Of a DNA stretch of 64,000 nt, positions 27,228 to 38,754 are shown piece by piece. Position numbers and translations under genes: made by a program. Origin of the DNA: Marinovum algicola (GTDB lineage Bacteria; Pseudomonadota; Alphaproteobacteria; Rhodobacterales; Rhodobacteraceae); NCBI RefSeq assembly GCF_900109145.1, contig NZ_FNYY01000006.1:1-64000 (forward strand). Direction: 5' to 3'. Below the pieces are notes generated by a model, which worked only from the letters and a program-made list of their open reading frames with translations, did not search any database and was not told the DNA's origin. Position 1 is the first letter of the stretch. Every line of letters begins with the position of its first letter.

Positions 27228-28057
27228 CAGGGTCCTGTGAAGTCACGGTCATCGGTGAGCGAGGGCACCCGCTCGCGGGCTTTGTCCACCGCTTCCCGGC
27301 TCAGGTCAACCCAAAGCACCTCCGGCGCCTCGCCGGCCTCGGCCAGGATCTCACCCCAGGGCGCCACTGCCATGGAATGCCCATATGTTGTGCGCTGTTT
27401 GCCACGCACCGCATCATGCGTGCCGCATTGCGCCGCCGCCAGCACCCAGGCCCCGCTCTCGATCGCCCGAGCACGCAGCAGCGGTTGCCAATGGGCGGCG
27501 CCAGTGACCGGCGAAAAGGCCGATGGCACCAGCAGCACCTCGGCCCCGGCATGGGCCAGCGCGCGGTAAAGCTGCGGGAACCGCAGATCGTAGCAGATGC
27601 TCAGGCCGAGGGTGGCAAAGGGCGTCTCGACCACCACCGCCGCGGTGCCGGGGCGGAAGCCCGCGCTTTCGCGATAGGTCTCGGTCTCGCTGACCTGCAC
27701 GTCGAACATGTGGATCTTGTCATAACGCGCGACGATGTCGCCCGCCGGTCCGATCAGGAAGGAGCGGTTGGCGAAACGCCCGTCGGCCGCGCCGGTTTTC
27801 AACGCCAGCGACCCGATCGAGAGCCAGATCCCCCGCCGCGCCGCCAGATCGCGCAATCCGGCGAGGGTGATGTCGTCTTTCTCCTGTTGCAGCACCGCCT
27901 GCTGCCGGGTCCGGCTGGCCGAGACGCAATTCGTCACCTCGGGCGTCAGAACGAACCCCGCGCCCTCGGCCACCGCGGCTTCGATCCGCGCCGCCGTGAT
28001 GGCGAGGTTTTCCGCCGGATCGTCGGTGGACGACAGTTGCAGCAGCGCGCTGCGCAT
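27227..28057 (-). CDS. Carbon-nitrogen hydrolase (Nit1/Nit2-like amidase)
   Basis: A 276-residue nitrilase-superfamily enzyme with the full catalytic triad: Glu40 (LTPEV), Lys114 (RYDKIHMFD) and Cys155 (SICYDLRFP). The YDLRFP context fits the Nit branch, which hydrolyses deaminated glutathione or omega-amides. The neighbouring glutaredoxin gene, overlapping by ATGA, makes a glutathione-repair role attractive, but the substrate is inferred. Confidence 0.9.
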   Translation of the reverse strand: MRSALLQLSSTDDPAENLAITAARIEAAVAEGAGFVLTPEVTNCVSASRTRQQAVLQQEKDDITLAGLRDLAARRGIWLSIGSLALKTGAADGRFANRSFLIGPAGDIVARYDKIHMFDVQVSETETYRESAGFRPGTAAVVVETPFATLGLSICYDLRFPQLYRALAHAGAEVLLVPSAFSPVTGAAHWQPLLRARAIESGAWVLAAAQCGTHDAVRGKQRTTYGHSMAVAPWGEILAEAGEAPEVLWVDLSREAVDKARERVPSLTDDRDFTGP

Positions 28058-28317
28058 CAGGCGGCGTCGAGCAGCGGGTCAAGCTTGCCGGAGCGTTCCA
28101 GCGCAAACAGGTCGTCACAGCCGCCGACATGGGTTTCGCCCACGAAGATCTGCGGCACGGTGCGGCCGCCATTGGCGCGCTGGATCATCTCGGGCTTGCG
28201 GTCGGGGTTTTGCAGCACGTCGATCTCGTCATAGGCAACGCCCTTCTGGTCCAGCAGCCGTTTGGCGGCGTGACAGAAGCCGCAGAGCGGCGAGGTGTAG
28301 ATTTCAATCCGGGGCAT
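28057..28317 (-). CDS. grxC: Glutaredoxin 3
   Basis: An 86-residue dithiol glutaredoxin: MPRIEIYTSPLCGFCHAAK, with active site CGFC at residues 12-15 instead of the usual CPYC. The TVPQIFVGE cis-proline loop and GGCDDL glutathione-binding turn are intact. It reduces protein disulfides and glutathione mixed disulfides. The start at 28317 was chosen from the conserved N-terminus and AAGGAAAG upstream. It overlaps the amidase gene by one base. Confidence 0.95.
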   Translation of the reverse strand: MPRIEIYTSPLCGFCHAAKRLLDQKGVAYDEIDVLQNPDRKPEMIQRANGGRTVPQIFVGETHVGGCDDLFALERSGKLDPLLDAA

Positions 28318-28346
28318 TCTGGCTTTCCTTTGCTGTTGCCCCTTAC

Positions 28347-29078
28347 CTAGTCCTCCCGCACCGCTCTTGCCAGTACACCGGCGCATATCGGCCCGGCGCC
28401 CGCCGCACGCAGCGCCGCGCCACAGGCCGAGAGCGTCGCGCCGGTGGTCAGAACATCGTCGATCAGCAGCACCGGGCGGTGCGCCGCCACCCGATGCCGC
28501 CGTCCGGGGTGCAGCCGGATCGCGCCCGCCAGCACGGCGCGCCGCTCCTCCCCCGTCATCCGGCCAAGACTGCGGGTGCGCCGCACCCGTTGCAGCAGAT
28601 CGGGGCAGTAGGACAGACCCAGCTCGCCCGCCAGCGCCCTGGCCAGCCGCGCGGATTGATTGTAGCGGCGCGACATCAGCCGCAGCCAGTGCAGCGGCAC
28701 CGGCGCCACCAGCATCTGCGGCAGGATCAGCGGCCGCAGCACGCGGGCCAGCCAGAGCGCGCCGATGCGGGCGATGTCATTGCGGTCATTGTGTTTCATC
28801 CCCAACACCAGCCGCCGGCCATTATCATGATAGAGCAGCGCCGCGCGGGCCCGATCCCAGCCGCGCGGATAGGCCAGACAGGCATCGCAGTGGGCGATCT
28901 CGTCGGGGTTGCTGCCCGGCAGGGGCGTGCCGCAGCCGTCACAGACCAGCCCGCCCAGAAACGGCGTGTCGCGCCAGCAGGCCCCGCAGAGACCGAAATC
29001 GCTTTCGACCATCTCGCGGCAGATCAGACATTGCGGCGGATAGATCATCCGCAGAGCGGTTTGAACAATCTCTCCCAT
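28347..29078 (-). CDS. ComF-family phosphoribosyltransferase-like protein
   Basis: 243 residues. The N-terminus carries a zinc-ribbon-like set of cysteine pairs (CLIC, CGAC, CDGC, CDAC). A PRPP-binding motif VLLIDDVLTTGATL lies near the C-terminus. ComF is needed for DNA uptake in naturally competent bacteria, but its biochemical role is unsettled. The start at 29078 lies only 17 bases from the divergent methyltransferase start; an internal ATG (MIYPPQC) is an alternative. It heads the grxC-amidase-marR group. Confidence 0.9.
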   Translation of the reverse strand: MGEIVQTALRMIYPPQCLICREMVESDFGLCGACWRDTPFLGGLVCDGCGTPLPGSNPDEIAHCDACLAYPRGWDRARAALLYHDNGRRLVLGMKHNDRNDIARIGALWLARVLRPLILPQMLVAPVPLHWLRLMSRRYNQSARLARALAGELGLSYCPDLLQRVRRTRSLGRMTGEERRAVLAGAIRLHPGRRHRVAAHRPVLLIDDVLTTGATLSACGAALRAAGAGPICAGVLARAVRED

Positions 29079-29089
29079 GGCTCTATCTA
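29061..29089 (+). promoter_or_regulatory. Candidate promoter for a leaderless methyltransferase transcript
   Basis: TTGAAC (29061-29066) and TATCTA (29084-29089) are spaced by 17 bases and followed after only six bases by the ATG at 29096. No Shine-Dalgarno precedes that ATG. The spacing would place transcription start at or next to the start codon. Hexamer matches are moderate. Confidence 0.4.
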
Positions 29090-29095
29090 CCCCAC

Positions 29096-29908
29096 ATGCA
29101 GCCACGCCTCACCGATACCGCGGCCCTCGCCCGCAACCGCCAGCGCGCCCGTCAGGAGGCGCTGTTCCTGTTTCAGACCGCGCGCGACGACCTTCAGGAT
29201 CGGCTGACATTGGTTAACAGAACCTTTACGGCGCCGGCGATCGTCACCGGCCAGCCGCAGATCTGGCGGGGCACGCTGCCCGGGGCGCGATTGGTGGCCG
29301 ACAGCGACACCCTGGCGCTTGATCAGCAGGCGCATGACCTGATCCTGCACAGCCATGCGCTGCACTGGGCCGAAGACCCGGTCGGCCAGTTGATCCAATG
29401 TCGCCGCGCACTGCGGCCCGATGGCTTCTTTCTTGCCTCGCTGTTCGGCGGCCGCACCCTGCAAGAGCTGCGCGCCTGCCTTGCCACCGCCGAGGCCGAG
29501 GTCACCGGAGGGTTGTCGCCGCGCATCGCGCCGATGGCCGAGATCCGCGACATGGGCGGGCTGTTGCAGCGCGCGGGCTTTGCCCTGCCGGTGGCCGATG
29601 CCTTTGCGCTCACCGTGACCTATGCCTCGGCGCTGCACCTGATGCGCGATCTGCGGGCGATGGGCGAGGCCAATGCGCTGGACGCGCGGCTGCGCCATCC
29701 GACCCGCCGCGCGGTGCTGCTCCGCGCCGCCGAGATCTATGCCGAGGCCCATGCCGATGCCGGCGGCCGTATCCCCGCCACCTTCGAAATCATCGTGCTC
29801 ACCGGCTGGGCGCCCGACGAGAGCCAGCCGCAGCCGTTGCGGCCGGGATCGGCCAAGGCGCGGCTGGCTGACGCATTGGCAACGCGCGAAACCAAGCTGA
29901 ATGATTGA
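29096..29908 (+). CDS. NDUFAF5-like methyltransferase-fold protein
   Basis: 270 residues related to the mitochondrial complex I assembly factor NDUFAF5 and BioC-type methyltransferases. ALARNRQRARQEALFLF at the N-terminus and LILHSHALHWAEDPVGQLIQCRRALRPDGFFLASLFGG in the core are recognisable. The usual glycine-rich AdoMet motif I is not visible where it should precede motif II (the stretch around VTGQPQIWRGTLPGARLV), so cofactor binding is uncertain. It is divergent from comF with no ribosome-binding site, and is followed by hemH. Confidence 0.82.
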   Translation: MQPRLTDTAALARNRQRARQEALFLFQTARDDLQDRLTLVNRTFTAPAIVTGQPQIWRGTLPGARLVADSDTLALDQQAHDLILHSHALHWAEDPVGQLIQCRRALRPDGFFLASLFGGRTLQELRACLATAEAEVTGGLSPRIAPMAEIRDMGGLLQRAGFALPVADAFALTVTYASALHLMRDLRAMGEANALDARLRHPTRRAVLLRAAEIYAEAHADAGGRIPATFEIIVLTGWAPDESQPQPLRPGSAKARLADALATRETKLND

Positions 29909-29932
29909 CGGCGGGGGGACAGTCGTTATCTG
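29905..29932 (+). promoter_or_regulatory. hemH promoter (sigma-70 type)
   Basis: TTGACG (29905-29910) and TATCTG (29927-29932) are separated by 16 bases. As for trxA, the upstream gene's TGA stop codon lies within the -35 box. Confidence 0.55.
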
Positions 29933-29962
29933 TCTCCCGATCCTATGCCAGCGGAGACCCTG

Positions 29963-31030
29963 ATGCGCGACACCAGCCAGCCCGGAGCCACCTGCCCGGC
30001 CCATGCCCCGAAAGACCACCCCGCGATCCCGGCGCAGAAAGTGGGCATCCTTCTGGCCAACCTCGGCACGCCGGACGGCACCGATTACTGGTCGATGCGC
30101 CGCTATCTGGGCGAATTCCTGTCAGACAAGCGGGTGATCGACTATCCGGCGTGGAAATGGCAGCCGCTGTTGCAGCTCATCATCCTGAGCAAGCGGCCTT
30201 TCACCTCGGGCGCGGCTTATCGCACGATCTGGAACACCGAGGCCGACGAAAGCCCGCTGATGACGATCACCAAGGCCCAGACCGCCGCGATCCGCGAGAC
30301 CCTGACCGACCAGTACGGCGACCGGGTGATGGTCGAATTCTGCATGCGCTACGGCAACCCCTCGACCCGGTCCAAGGTGCGCGAGATGGTCGCCGCCGGC
30401 TGCACCAAGATCGTGTTTTTCCCGCTTTATCCGCAATATGCCGGGGCCACTTCGGCCACCGCCAACGATCAGTTCTTTCGGGCGCTGATGCAGGAGAAAT
30501 GGCAACCCACGGCGCGCATCGTCGATCCTTATTTCGAACATCCCGCCTATATCGACGCCCTGGCGCAATCGGTCGAGCGGCGCTACGCCGATCTCGAGAC
30601 GCGGCCGGATATCCTGGTGTGTTCCTACCACGGGGTGCCCAAGCGCTATCTGATGGAAGGCGACCCCTACCACTGCCAATGCCAGAAGACGACGCGCCTG
30701 CTGAAGGAACGGTTGGGCTGGGCGGATACCGAGATCACCACCACCTTTCAGTCGCAGTTCGGCCCCGAGGACTGGCTCCGGCCTTACACGGTGGACGAGG
30801 TGGCGCGGCTGGCCCGCGAGGACGGCAAAAAGAACATCGCGGTGATCGCGCCGGCATTTTCCGCCGATTGCATCGAGACGCTGGAAGAGATCAACGAAGA
30901 GATCCGCGAGAGCTTTGAAGAAGCCGGCGGCGCGCGCTTTACCTATGTGCCCTGCCTGAACGACGATCCGGCGCATATCGCGGCGCTGAGCACGGTGATC
31001 CGCGAGAACCTCGGCGGCTGGCTCGACTGA
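29963..31030 (+). CDS. hemH: Ferrochelatase
   Basis: This 355-residue enzyme inserts ferrous iron into protoporphyrin IX, the last step of protoheme synthesis. GILLANLGTPDGTDYWSMRRYLGEFLSD opens the domain, the catalytic His lies in CSYHGVPKRY, and CHCQCQKTTRLL and a C-terminal APAFSADCIETLEEI follow. A 23-residue extension precedes the core. The ATG at 29963 has GGAG upstream, better than the in-frame ATG at 29945. A strong terminator follows. Confidence 0.96.
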   Translation: MRDTSQPGATCPAHAPKDHPAIPAQKVGILLANLGTPDGTDYWSMRRYLGEFLSDKRVIDYPAWKWQPLLQLIILSKRPFTSGAAYRTIWNTEADESPLMTITKAQTAAIRETLTDQYGDRVMVEFCMRYGNPSTRSKVREMVAAGCTKIVFFPLYPQYAGATSATANDQFFRALMQEKWQPTARIVDPYFEHPAYIDALAQSVERRYADLETRPDILVCSYHGVPKRYLMEGDPYHCQCQKTTRLLKERLGWADTEITTTFQSQFGPEDWLRPYTVDEVARLAREDGKKNIAVIAPAFSADCIETLEEINEEIRESFEEAGGARFTYVPCLNDDPAHIAALSTVIRENLGGWLD

Positions 31031-31070
31031 CCGGGCGGCCGGCGCCGAACCGGCCCGATGCAGAATAGAA

Positions 31071-31105
31071 AAAGCGGCGCCCGAGGACGCCGCTTTCTCT
31101 TTTTT
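31071..31105. terminator. Bidirectional terminator between hemH and the 64-residue membrane protein gene
   Basis: AAAGCGGCG (31071-31079) pairs with CGCCGCTTT (31088-31096). A T-rich run follows on the plus strand and an A-run precedes it, so it can serve both converging genes. Confidence 0.75.
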
Positions 31106-31119
31106 CGATCAGGTCGTGC

Positions 31120-31314
31120 TTAGTCAGCCGAAGCGACAGCAACAACCAGGGCAAGCAGGATCAGCGGAACCAGGATACCGGCCGACGTGGATGCTTGCGT
31201 GGTTTCTTCAACGATCACCGGTGCTTCGATGATGACGTCGTCTTTTGCATACGAACCGGCGAATGCGGTCGAAGCTGCTGCGGACAGGGCCGCTGCGAGT
31301 GCGAGTTTCTTCAT
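31120..31314 (-). CDS. Small secreted/membrane protein of unknown function
   Basis: 64 residues: MKKLALAAALSAAASTAFA signal peptide, a short acidic middle (DDVIIEAPVIVEETT) and a C-terminal membrane helix GILVPLILLALVVAVASAD. Its strong GGAGG ribosome-binding site and dedicated terminator suggest high expression. Similar proteins are frequent in roseobacters, without assigned function as far as I know. The 152-base upstream region is distinctly A/T-rich and probably holds its promoter. Confidence 0.8.
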   Translation of the reverse strand: MKKLALAAALSAAASTAFAGSYAKDDVIIEAPVIVEETTQASTSAGILVPLILLALVVAVASAD

Positions 31315-31466
31315 ATCATATCCTCCAGATATTCACTTACCGCTCTTTAACCATACTGGTTGCGGCAAGCACCCAAGACTTACCTCGTGGTTTTTTTCTA
31401 AGCAGCTTATCTGGGGGATTGCAAACTCATCTTTGTTGTGGGCTCTCGCAGAGCGCCGATTTGTCG

Positions 31467-32060
31467 TCAAATTAGCAACACTTGTGTGCCCACTTTGGCC
31501 CGGCTGAAAAGTTCCGCAATGTGCTGATTATAAAGGCCAATACAGCCGTTCGACGAGCGACGGCCGATCTTGCGCGTGTCATGTGTGCCGTGGATACGGT
31601 AGTAGGTCCAACTCAGATAGAGCGCATGGGTTCCAAGCGGATTGTCAGGCCCCGGACCGACGTAATCCGGCCACTCGGGATTGCGCTTTTTCATCGACGG
31701 CGTGGGGCGCCATTCCGGCCCCTCGACCTTGCGGATCACCGAGGTGCGGCCGCGTCGCGTCAGATCTTCGGTCAGCGGCACCGAGGTGGGATAAAGCCGG
31801 TAGGTCTCGCCGTTCTGCGACCAGTAGTGCAGCGCCCGGCTGGTGATGTCGACGAGGATCGCGCCGTTGGAGAGCGAATTGAAATAGGGCCGCCAGTCGA
31901 GCGATCGAAAGCTCGAGATATTGCGCCGCACCGCCGGGGAGATATCCTGCTCGATCTCGATGCTGCCCTGGGTCTGCGCCAGTGCGGGCGCGCCGATCAG
32001 TGCGGCGGAACCGGCCACGAAGGCGCGGCGATTCAACTGAGTCGCTGAAGTCTTGGTCAT
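31467..32060 (-). CDS. L,D-transpeptidase (YkuD domain), Tat-exported
   Basis: 197 residues. The N-terminus NRRAFVAGSAALIGAPALA is a twin-arginine signal. The YkuD active site is visible as IHGTH (His157) and SSNGCIGLYN (Cys173). Such enzymes make 3-3 cross-links in peptidoglycan or attach proteins to it. The ATG at 32060 follows GAGGAA; upstream in-frame starts are less likely. It is divergent from the CAP lipoprotein gene. Confidence 0.92.
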   Translation of the reverse strand: MTKTSATQLNRRAFVAGSAALIGAPALAQTQGSIEIEQDISPAVRRNISSFRSLDWRPYFNSLSNGAILVDITSRALHYWSQNGETYRLYPTSVPLTEDLTRRGRTSVIRKVEGPEWRPTPSMKKRNPEWPDYVGPGPDNPLGTHALYLSWTYYRIHGTHDTRKIGRRSSNGCIGLYNQHIAELFSRAKVGTQVLLI

Positions 32061-32097
32061 AATCCCGTTCCTCGCAAACGCCGTCATGATCACGACA

Positions 32098-32126
32098 ATT
32101 TTAGTGCGCGAAAGCCTCAGTCGCAA
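32098..32126 (-). promoter_or_regulatory. Promoter of the L,D-transpeptidase gene
   Basis: On the minus strand TTGCGA (32126-32121) and TAAAAT (32103-32098) are separated by exactly 17 bases, with the start codon 37 bases downstream of the -10 box. Confidence 0.55.
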
Positions 32127-32226
32127 ATCAAACCGCCGTCAGCGCGCGGATCGCCGCCGAGGTGGGTTTGAAAGGCCACTGCTTTCCGGATAAGTCGGAC
32201 AAAACGAATTTCGGGTGGATCCAGTC

Positions 32227-32856
32227 ATGAAACGTTTCGCAGTCCTGCTTCTGCCTCTGGTCTTTCTGGTTGCGGCCTGCACCACGACGCCCTCGGGCCC
32301 GCCGCAGCTTGGCCCCGACGGCAAGCCGCTGCCCAAGGTCTATCGCCTCGGCGCCGGCGACGAAGGCCGGGTGCAGTTCCGCATGCTCGACGCGGTCAAC
32401 GCTCTGCGCGAAGCGCGCGGGCTGGCAAACGTGCAGCTCAACGCCCAGCTCAACGCCGCCGCCGCCACCCATGCGCGCGACATGTCGGTGCAGAACCGGC
32501 CCTGGCACTTCGGCTCTGACGGCTCTTCGCCGATCGACCGGGTGGCGCGGGTCGGCTATCGCGGCCGGATGCTGGGCGAGGCGATCTCGGAAACCTATGA
32601 GACCGAGCTGGAAACCCTGGCCGCCTGGATGGAAGAGCCGGGCACGCGCGACGTGATCCTCGCGCCCGATGCCCGCGACATGGGCTTTGCCTACTTCCAG
32701 GAATCCAACGGCAAGATCTGGTGGACCATGGTTCTGGGTGCCCCCGGCGCGCCGGGCTATCGGCCAGATGCCGCGATCGCCACCGGCCCGGCCGGCCTGC
32801 AACCGATCGAGGATATCGCCGCCGCCGCGATCAACCTGTCCGAAGACGGCTCCTGA
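32227..32856 (+). CDS. CAP/SCP-domain lipoprotein
   Basis: 209 residues with a lipoprotein signal ending LVAAC (lipidated Cys18). The CAP domain (about 50-180) shows LDAVNALREARGLANVQLN, the His of THARDMS and WHFGSDGSSPIDRVARVGY. CAP-domain proteins in bacteria are envelope-associated and of mostly unknown activity. The start at 32227 has a weak GGTGGA upstream. It converges with the orphan ABC ATPase gene, six bases apart. Confidence 0.9.
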   Translation: MKRFAVLLLPLVFLVAACTTTPSGPPQLGPDGKPLPKVYRLGAGDEGRVQFRMLDAVNALREARGLANVQLNAQLNAAAATHARDMSVQNRPWHFGSDGSSPIDRVARVGYRGRMLGEAISETYETELETLAAWMEEPGTRDVILAPDARDMGFAYFQESNGKIWWTMVLGAPGAPGYRPDAAIATGPAGLQPIEDIAAAAINLSEDGS

Positions 32857-32862
32857 ACGCCG

Positions 32863-33801
32863 TCAAACCGCCGCCCGCGACCGGGTGAGCGACAGGAAGA
32901 CGTCTTCGAGATCGGCCTCCTGGGTCTTGACGTCGCGAATGCGGATACCCGCGGCCCGCACCGCGCCCAAAACGTCCTCGGCGCTGGTGTCCTGGCTGCG
33001 GTACTGCACGAAGATCGCATCGCCCTTGCGGCTGACATCCAGCCCCGGCGCCTCGGGCAGGGTCTCGACCGCGCCTTCGGGGTGAATGACCATCGCCTTG
33101 GCATCCAGCCGCCCCAGCAGGTTGGCGGTGGAATCCCGTGCCGCCACCTCGCCGTGGTTGACGATGGCGATCTCGTCGCACATTTCCTCGGCCTCTTCGA
33201 GGTAATGCGTCGTCAGTATGATCGTCATGCCTCGCTCGCGGTTGAGCTTGCGCACGTTGTCCCAAAGCATCTGCCGCAGCTCGATGTCGACCCCAGCGGT
33301 CGGTTCATCGAGCACGAGTATGCGTGGATGATGCACCAGCGCCTTGCCCAACAGCAGCCGCCGCCGCATCCCGCCCGACAGGGTTCGGGCATAGGCATTG
33401 GCCTTGTCCTCGAGCCCGACCATGGCAAGGATCTCGTCGCTGCGCCGTTCCGATTTCGGCACGCCGTAGAGCCCGGCCTGCACCTCGAGCGCGGCGCGCG
33501 GGGCAAAGAACGGATCGAGGTTCAGCTCCTGCGGCATCACGCCGATGGCGGCGCGCGACTGGCGCGGGTTCACATCCTGGTCGAAGCCCCAGATCTTGAC
33601 CGAGCCCGCGGTCTTGATCACCAGCCCGGCGAGGATGTTGATCAGCGTCGACTTGCCCGCGCCATTGGGGCCGAGCAGGCCAAAGACCGAGCCCTCGGGG
33701 ATATCGAGATCGATCCCTTTCAGCGCCTCCTTGGCAGGGGCATTCTTTTGCGCGGCATAGGTCTTTTTCAAGCCGCGAATCTCGATGGCTGACTGGGTCA
33801 T
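32863..33801 (-). CDS. ABC-2-type exporter ATPase without a neighbouring permease
   Basis: 312 residues: Walker A GPNGAGKS (about 46-53), signature [15 protein letters not shown], Walker [13 protein letters not shown] and a C-terminal DUF4162-like region. The GGMRRR signature and PTAGVD match CcmA/YadG-type export ATPases, which pair with ABC-2 permeases. No permease lies on either side (CAP lipoprotein and MscS channel). The partner must be encoded elsewhere. Confidence 0.92.
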   Translation of the reverse strand: MTQSAIEIRGLKKTYAAQKNAPAKEALKGIDLDIPEGSVFGLLGPNGAGKSTLINILAGLVIKTAGSVKIWGFDQDVNPRQSRAAIGVMPQELNLDPFFAPRAALEVQAGLYGVPKSERRSDEILAMVGLEDKANAYARTLSGGMRRRLLLGKALVHHPRILVLDEPTAGVDIELRQMLWDNVRKLNRERGMTIILTTHYLEEAEEMCDEIAIVNHGEVAARDSTANLLGRLDAKAMVIHPEGAVETLPEAPGLDVSRKGDAIFVQYRSQDTSAEDVLGAVRAAGIRIRDVKTQEADLEDVFLSLTRSRAAV

Positions 33802-33866
33802 GCAGAGTTCCGTTTGATCGTGACGCCCTTGGGATACCGTGCCTGAGGCCCGGCTTAAACCGGCAA

Positions 33867-34874
33867 TCAGGCCGGCGTCTCCGCTTTGTCGCCGGCGTCG
33901 CCCCGCCGCGACAGCGCGGTTTCGATCCGCGCCGCACGGGGATTTTTGCCATCGGCATTGGCCGGCCAGCCTTCGCGCTGCGCGTTGCGGTCGCCGTCGG
34001 TCTCTTCGGTCTGGTCGTGAAACAGCACCATCCGCGTCGGATAGGGCATGTCGACCCCCTTGGCATCGAGCGCGTTGTAGACCTCCTTGATCACCCGCGC
34101 AAAGACTTGCACCACGTCGGCGCGCGGCGATTTCGTCCACCAGCGCAGCCGGACCGTGTTGCCGTCGGCATCCATCGACCAGGGCAGCGCCTCGGGGGCC
34201 GGATCGCCCAGCACGCCGTCGACCTGGGTGCAGGTCTCGACCATGATCTTGCAGGCGCGGTCGAAATCGTCGGAACAGCCGATCTGGATGTCATATTGCG
34301 AGCGCCGGGTGTCATAGGCGGTATTGACGGTGACCGCATCGGTATAGATGTCGGCATTGGGGATGACGACGCGGCGGCCGTCATAGGTCTTGATCAGCGT
34401 CGCCCGGGTCTCGATCCGCTCGACCGTGCCTTCGAAACCGCCCGAGACGATCTGATCGCCGACTTCGAAGGGCTGGCGCAGCAGGATCAGGATGCCGGCC
34501 AGCATGTTTTGCAGGATGTCCTTGAAGGCAAAACCGATGGCCACCGAAGAGATGCCGAGGCCGGCAAAGAGATCGCCCGGCGTCACCGAGGGCGCGATGA
34601 TGGTGATCGCCAGCATGACGCCGACGATGATGATCGCCCAGCGCACCAGCGCGCCGCCGACGTCGCCCAGGCTCGGGCGGTCGTGCTTGTGGCCCGCGCG
34701 CGCCAGAAGGCGGCCGATCCAGCCGGCAGCAAACCAGAACAGCAAGAGCACGACAAGGCCGACCGCGAGGTTCGGCAGCAGGCGAAAGAAGCCGTCGAGC
34801 CAAGTATCGATCTTTTCAAAGATGTTGCCGACGTCCGCGTCAACCTGTTCGATCCCGGTTTCGTCCTGCTCCAT
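33867..34874 (-). CDS. Small-conductance mechanosensitive channel (MscS family)
   Basis: 335 residues. Three membrane helices lie at about 30-55, 75-100 and 105-130. The pore-lining TM3 reads [40 protein letters not shown], and the beta domain follows ([18 protein letters not shown]). The protein relieves osmotic downshock. The ATG at 34874 is preferred; a GTG at 34898 is possible. The C-terminal tail (about 300-335) is charged and non-conserved. Confidence 0.93.
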   Translation of the reverse strand: MEQDETGIEQVDADVGNIFEKIDTWLDGFFRLLPNLAVGLVVLLLFWFAAGWIGRLLARAGHKHDRPSLGDVGGALVRWAIIIVGVMLAITIIAPSVTPGDLFAGLGISSVAIGFAFKDILQNMLAGILILLRQPFEVGDQIVSGGFEGTVERIETRATLIKTYDGRRVVIPNADIYTDAVTVNTAYDTRRSQYDIQIGCSDDFDRACKIMVETCTQVDGVLGDPAPEALPWSMDADGNTVRLRWWTKSPRADVVQVFARVIKEVYNALDAKGVDMPYPTRMVLFHDQTEETDGDRNAQREGWPANADGKNPRAARIETALSRRGDAGDKAETPA

Positions 34875-35033
34875 CCTGTCCCGCCTTTCGTGCTGCACGT
34901 GGCCAAGGACATGGCGCGGCCGCCTGCGAGGTCAAGCGGGCCGGGCCGAAGCTCTTGCCGAAGCGCCATGGATCGCTATCATGCAGCCCGATTGCGCGGC
35001 CCGCCGCGCCGACCGGAAACAAGCGAGACTGAC

Positions 35034-35219
35034 ATGACCATCGCCCCGCCCGAAACCAAGATCGTTGCCGCCAACCGGGTTGCCTGCGACGGCGGCGAAT
35101 CCGCGCTGGGCCATCCCCGCGTCTGGCTGATGATCCCGGCCAAGACCGGCTGGGTCGAATGCCCCTATTGCGACACCAAATACGTGCACCGCGATTTCGC
35201 CGAGGCGGCGGAAAAATGA
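35034..35219 (+). CDS. CHCC zinc-finger protein (NDUFS6-like)
   Basis: 61 residues with the zf-CHCC pattern: [18 protein letters not shown] and [10 protein letters not shown] supply the Cys, His, Cys, Cys ligands. Its mitochondrial homologue is the zinc-binding NDUFS6 subunit of complex I, and alphaproteobacterial versions are linked to complex I. The start at 35034 is 160 bases from the divergent mscS start. It overlaps the next gene by four bases. Confidence 0.92.
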   Translation: MTIAPPETKIVAANRVACDGGESALGHPRVWLMIPAKTGWVECPYCDTKYVHRDFAEAAEK

Positions 35220-35833
35220 CGCTGCGTCGCGTCTCGGCGGGGCTTCTGGCACTGGCGGTGGTGGCAACGCTCGCCACCCGCATCGCGCTCAACATGGAAG
35301 CCAATGGCACCACGCTGCCCGAGGCGCTCTGGGGGATCTATCGCTATTTCACCATCTGGACCAATACCGCCGTGGCCCTGGCCGCCGGGCTGATCGCCCT
35401 GCGCGGTCGGCTTGACGGGCGGATCAGCGGCGGGCTGGTGATGGCGATTGCCGCCGTCGGCCTCGTCTATCACGCGCTGCTGGCCCATCTCAGCGATTAT
35501 GCCGGGCTGGAGCTGCTGCTCGACGAGATGCTGCATACCGTGGTGCCGATCTGGTTCGTGCTGCACTGGCTGGCCTTTGAACCGAAAGAACGCGCCCGCC
35601 CGGCGGCCCTGCCCGCCTGGCTGGCCTTTCCGGCGGTCTATTGCTTCTATGCGCTGGGCCGCGCCGCGTTCGACGGGGTCTATCCCTATTTCTTCCTCGA
35701 CATCCCCGAACAGGGGCTGGTGCAGGTGCTGATCAACATCGCCGGGCTGATTGCCGCCTTCGCGGTGCTCGGCGGCATCATCCTGCTAGTGGCGCGCATG
35801 CTCTCGGTCCGGCAGCTGGCGCAGCACGGCTGA
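35216..35833 (+). CDS. Pr6Pr family membrane protein
   Basis: A 205-residue polytopic membrane protein with about six helices (7-25, 38-58, 70-90, 100-118, 135-155, 170-192). [34 protein letters not shown] and [10 protein letters not shown] are the Pr6Pr signatures. The function is unknown. It is translationally coupled (ATGA) to the zinc-finger gene and ends 100 bases before polA. Confidence 0.85.
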   Translation: MTLRRVSAGLLALAVVATLATRIALNMEANGTTLPEALWGIYRYFTIWTNTAVALAAGLIALRGRLDGRISGGLVMAIAAVGLVYHALLAHLSDYAGLELLLDEMLHTVVPIWFVLHWLAFEPKERARPAALPAWLAFPAVYCFYALGRAAFDGVYPYFFLDIPEQGLVQVLINIAGLIAAFAVLGGIILLVARMLSVRQLAQHG

Positions 35834-35933
35834 GGCCGGAAACCGCGGAACCGAAAAAGAGACGCAGAGGGCGGCTGGCCTTGCCCGGCCGGGCGTGGCA
35901 TGAAACGGGCCGACGCCAGTGGAGGGATGCGCA

Positions 35934-38732
<2,799 letters not shown>

Positions 38733-38754
38733 TCGGGGCGACTTTGGCGGGCGC

